From positions 124,001-188,000 of the forward strand of contig JAWKQN010000002.1 in assembly GCA_041390125.1 (NCBI GenBank): a stretch of DNA of 64,000 nt, given 5' to 3'. Positions 61,774 through 64,000 of the stretch are shown here, in pieces; positions within the stretch are counted from its first letter, which is position 1; each line of letters opens with the position of its first letter. The position numbers and the translations under genes are program-made. The DNA comes from Gemmatimonadota bacterium (GTDB lineage: Bacteria > Gemmatimonadota > Gemmatimonadetes > Longimicrobiales > Gaopeijiaceae). The notes below the pieces were generated by a model. The model saw only the letters and a list, made by a program, of their open reading frames with translations, had not been told where the DNA came from and made no database searches.

Positions 61774-63807
61774 ATGCTGGGTGACGCCCCGAGACGTTCG
61801 GATGGGGGCTCCGACGACAGGAGGGAGTGCTTGGCCGGAAGCCCGTGGACCTGGTGGGATCAGGACGTGACAAGGGGAGTCCGCACCTGGGACCCCAGCA
61901 TCGAGCCATTCCTGGGGATCACGGCAGACGACGCATCGGGGCCTCTGCCATCCTGGTGGCAGCGCGTGCACCCCGACGACCGGGAGCGAGCACAGGCGCA
62001 GATGGAGCAGGCGCTGCGCGATCACGCACGCTGGTCCATCCGCTACCGGATCTGCGCCGCCGACGGAGTGTGGATCCCCGTGCTCGACCGCGGCTCTGTG
62101 CTCCGGGACGCCTCCGGTGCGGCCCGCTCGGCCCACGGGGCCCTGATCATCGACGCTCCGATCGCCGAGACGGAGCGTCCTGCCGAATGGGCACCCCTCG
62201 AGACGGGTCATCAGTTCCGCACGTTCGTGGACTGGCTCCCGCAGCTCGCCTGGTCCGCCACCGCGTCCGGCTGGATCGACTGGTACAATCGGCGCTGGTA
62301 CGACTACACCGGTACCTCTCCCGAGGAGATGGAAGGGTGGGGTTGGATCACGGTCCACGATCCCGCCGACCTGCCCCGCATGCTCCGGATCTTCCGGAAT
62401 TCGATCCGCACCGGGGAACCCTGGGAGGACGAGTTCCGACTTCGTCGCGGAAGCGATGGTGAGCTGCGCTGGCACCTGTCGCGGGCCATGCCGCTGCGCG
62501 ATGAGCAGGGCCAGGTGGTTCGTTGGTTCGGCACCAATACGGATGTCCACGATCAGCGGCTCGCTTCCGAGGAGTACGCCCGCCTCCTGGTGCGCGAGCA
62601 GGCGCTTCGGCGTGAAGCCCAACGGGCCAGCCGCGCCAAGGATGAGTTCCTCGCCGTCGTCTCCCACGAGCTGCGCACTCCGCTCACGGCCATCCTGGGC
62701 TGGACCCAGCTGCTGGAGCTGTCGCCAGACGCCTTCGCGGAGCCTGGCCGCATCCGCGACATCGTGCGTCGGATCGACACCAACGCCCGCCTGCAATCGA
62801 AGCTCGTCGACGAGCTGCTGGATCTGTCGCGCGTGCTTGCGCAGAAGCTCGACCTGGAGCTCGTCCGGACGGACGTGGGGCAGCTCGCGCGCGCGGCGGT
62901 GGACATGGTCCGGGAGCGGGCTCGGGATCGGGGCATCCGGATCGAATGCGACGCCCCGGATGGGCTCATGGCAGCGGCGCACGCCGACCGTCTCCGTCAG
63001 GTCTTCAACAACCTGGTGGACAACGCGATGAAGTTCACCCCGGACGGGGGGTGGGTGCGGGTCCGGGTCCAGGTGCAGCCCGATGACTCCATCGTGGCCG
63101 TCGTGGAGGATTCAGGGGAAGGCATCGCTCCCGACGTCCTCCCACATGTCTTCGAGCGCTTCCGCCAGGGCGATGCATCCAGTCGCCGGCGCCATTCCGG
63201 GCTCGGCCTGGGGTTGGCCATCGTGCAGGAGATCGTGCACGCCCACCGGGGAACGGTCGAAGCGGGGAGCCCCGGCCCCGGTCAGGGAGCCCGCTTCACG
63301 GTGACCCTGCCCCCACCCGGTGAAGCGGAGGGGAACGAGTCCGGTCCGGTCGCCCCCGGCGTGACGCGTCCGGAACTGACGCCGCTCCGCGGCATCGGTG
63401 TGCTCGTGGTGGACGACGAGTCGAGCGCGCGTGAGGTCGTCGGTGCCATGCTACTGGCCGCCGGCGCCACCGTCACCCGCGCGGGCTCGGCGCACGATGC
63501 GCTGCGAGCCGTGCGCCAGAACCCGCCGGATGTCCTGGTGAGTGACGTGGCCATGCCCGAGGTGGATGGCCATGCGCTCGTGGGGCGGATCCGATCCCTG
63601 CCGGGCGAACTGGGCCGCCTCCCGTGCATCGCGCTTACGGCGCATGCGAGCGAGGCCGACCGGGAGCGGGCGTTGCGGAGCGGCTTCGACTTCTACCTGA
63701 GCAAGCCGGTCGACGCAGTGCGGCTGACGGCGCTGGTGGCCGAAGCCGTGCGTAGGCACGTCGCCACGCTCAAGGAGCCGGGAGCGGAGCCAGGGCAGGA
63801 ATCATGA
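61774..63807 (+). CDS. PAS-PAS hybrid histidine kinase with C-terminal receiver
   Basis: A 677-residue soluble sensor kinase. Two PAS domains (about 20-130 and 145-265; WIDWYNRRWYDYTGTSPEEMEGWGWITVHD) lead into HisKA with phospho-His298 (VVSHELRTPL) and HATPase_c (NLVDNAMKFTPDGG, EDSGEGIA, HSGLGLGLAIVQEIVHAHRG). The receiver has DDE at 547-549, phospho-acceptor Asp591 in VSDVAMPEVDG, and Lys in YLSKPVDA. No membrane span, so it senses a cytoplasmic signal. It is divergent from TamB; its end overlaps a kinase gene on the other strand by 38 bp. Confidence 0.9.
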   Translation: MLGDAPRRSDGGSDDRRECLAGSPWTWWDQDVTRGVRTWDPSIEPFLGITADDASGPLPSWWQRVHPDDRERAQAQMEQALRDHARWSIRYRICAADGVWIPVLDRGSVLRDASGAARSAHGALIIDAPIAETERPAEWAPLETGHQFRTFVDWLPQLAWSATASGWIDWYNRRWYDYTGTSPEEMEGWGWITVHDPADLPRMLRIFRNSIRTGEPWEDEFRLRRGSDGELRWHLSRAMPLRDEQGQVVRWFGTNTDVHDQRLASEEYARLLVREQALRREAQRASRAKDEFLAVVSHELRTPLTAILGWTQLLELSPDAFAEPGRIRDIVRRIDTNARLQSKLVDELLDLSRVLAQKLDLELVRTDVGQLARAAVDMVRERARDRGIRIECDAPDGLMAAAHADRLRQVFNNLVDNAMKFTPDGGWVRVRVQVQPDDSIVAVVEDSGEGIAPDVLPHVFERFRQGDASSRRRHSGLGLGLAIVQEIVHAHRGTVEAGSPGPGQGARFTVTLPPPGEAEGNESGPVAPGVTRPELTPLRGIGVLVVDDESSAREVVGAMLLAAGATVTRAGSAHDALRAVRQNPPDVLVSDVAMPEVDGHALVGRIRSLPGELGRLPCIALTAHASEADRERALRSGFDFYLSKPVDAVRLTALVAEAVRRHVATLKEPGAEPGQES

Positions 63808-64000
63808 ACGAGAATTCGCAGCCGCCCTCGGCAGGGGAAGCGTATCGGATCTCCCCTCCTGCGGCACGGATCGCCTCCTCCGTCATCGCCAGGCCCAGAC
63901 CGCGGTCCGGGAGTGCCAACGGGCCGCGCACACGGGGTCGGAACGGCCGCTCGACGAGATCGTCCGGCAGTCCGGGCCCATCGTCGCGAATCGTGATCCA
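63770..64000 (-). CDS. Sensor histidine kinase, C-terminal part only
   Basis: Reading the minus strand from the window edge gives 76 open codons to a TGA at 63772-63770. The peptide has the end of a HATPase_c domain: RDDGPGLPDDL (G1 box), PDRGLGLAMTEEAIRAAGGEI (G2 box and helix), and a final strand CEFSFMIPA. The 5' part is outside the window. It overlaps the hybrid kinase tail to tail. Confidence 0.7.
   Translation of the reverse strand, partial: WITIRDDGPGLPDDLVERPFRPRVRGPLALPDRGLGLAMTEEAIRAAGGEIRYASPAEGGCEFSFMIPALAPLPAP

Overview
The window is a very GC-rich bacterial chromosome segment, densely coded on both strands, from a diderm. Evidence for an outer membrane is an OmpW-type barrel, a SusC/SusD pair, a TamA/TamB pair and many lipoproteins. 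The mix of SusC/SusD-type TonB systems, CarboxypepD-regulatory plus plug proteins, DUF1028, DUF1111 di-haem cytochromes, M28 peptidases and a DUF222/HNH gene, all with high-GC codon use, suggests Gemmatimonadota. This assignment is inference; there is no rRNA or tRNA gene in the window to confirm it.

Layout. 1-13.5 kb: outer-membrane and periplasmic genes (creatininase tail, two barrels, a threonine-dehydratase-like enzyme, DUF1028), a SusC/SusD operon with a good promoter and terminator, and two paralogous di-haem c-type lipoproteins, one in a three-gene lipoprotein operon. 13.6-16.7 kb: a BLUF photoreceptor, a lasso-peptide precursor with its own terminator, and a convergent lasso-cyclase-like asparagine synthase without the N-terminal cysteine; no leader peptidase or RRE gene is present. 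16.7-21.2 kb: a two-gene NAD-linked formate dehydrogenase whose catalytic subunit is read through an in-frame TGA (selenocysteine) followed by a SECIS-like hairpin. 21.3-27.7 kb: a pyruvate-kinase-like protein, three small envelope genes and a PAS-GGDEF-EAL protein.

27.7-38.7 kb: a DUF222/HNH gene between two long tandem-repeat arrays, two M28 peptidases (one with a 33-bp repeat array read in frame ahead of its lipoprotein signal), a sodium:solute symporter with a 46-residue partner, and a patatin-like protein. 38.7-42.9 kb: a tightly overlapped four-gene operon (C39-like cysteine peptidase, RLAN-type RimK ATP-grasp ligase, GCS2 ligase, N-formylglutamate amidohydrolase), which looks like an uncharacterised peptide- or metabolite-ligation system. 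43-45 kb: a lysine/alanine-rich histone-H1-like protein and a sigma-54 activator with a degenerate receiver, separated by three copies of a palindrome TCGGCA-N6-TGCCGA (one imperfect). 45-53.4 kb: a monofunctional transglycosylase, a large HPII-type catalase, a cysteine-cluster protein, a choice-of-anchor-B protein and stress-related genes. 53.7-64 kb: YihY, TamA, TamB, a hybrid histidine kinase and the tail of a second kinase.

A recurring oddity is the number of unrelated short-unit tandem arrays in gene borders: about 19, 26, 50, 33, 37 and 24 bp units at six places. The strongest candidates for something new are the split lasso-peptide locus with a two-cysteine core, the four-gene amidoligase operon, and the triple palindrome in front of the sigma-54 activator.
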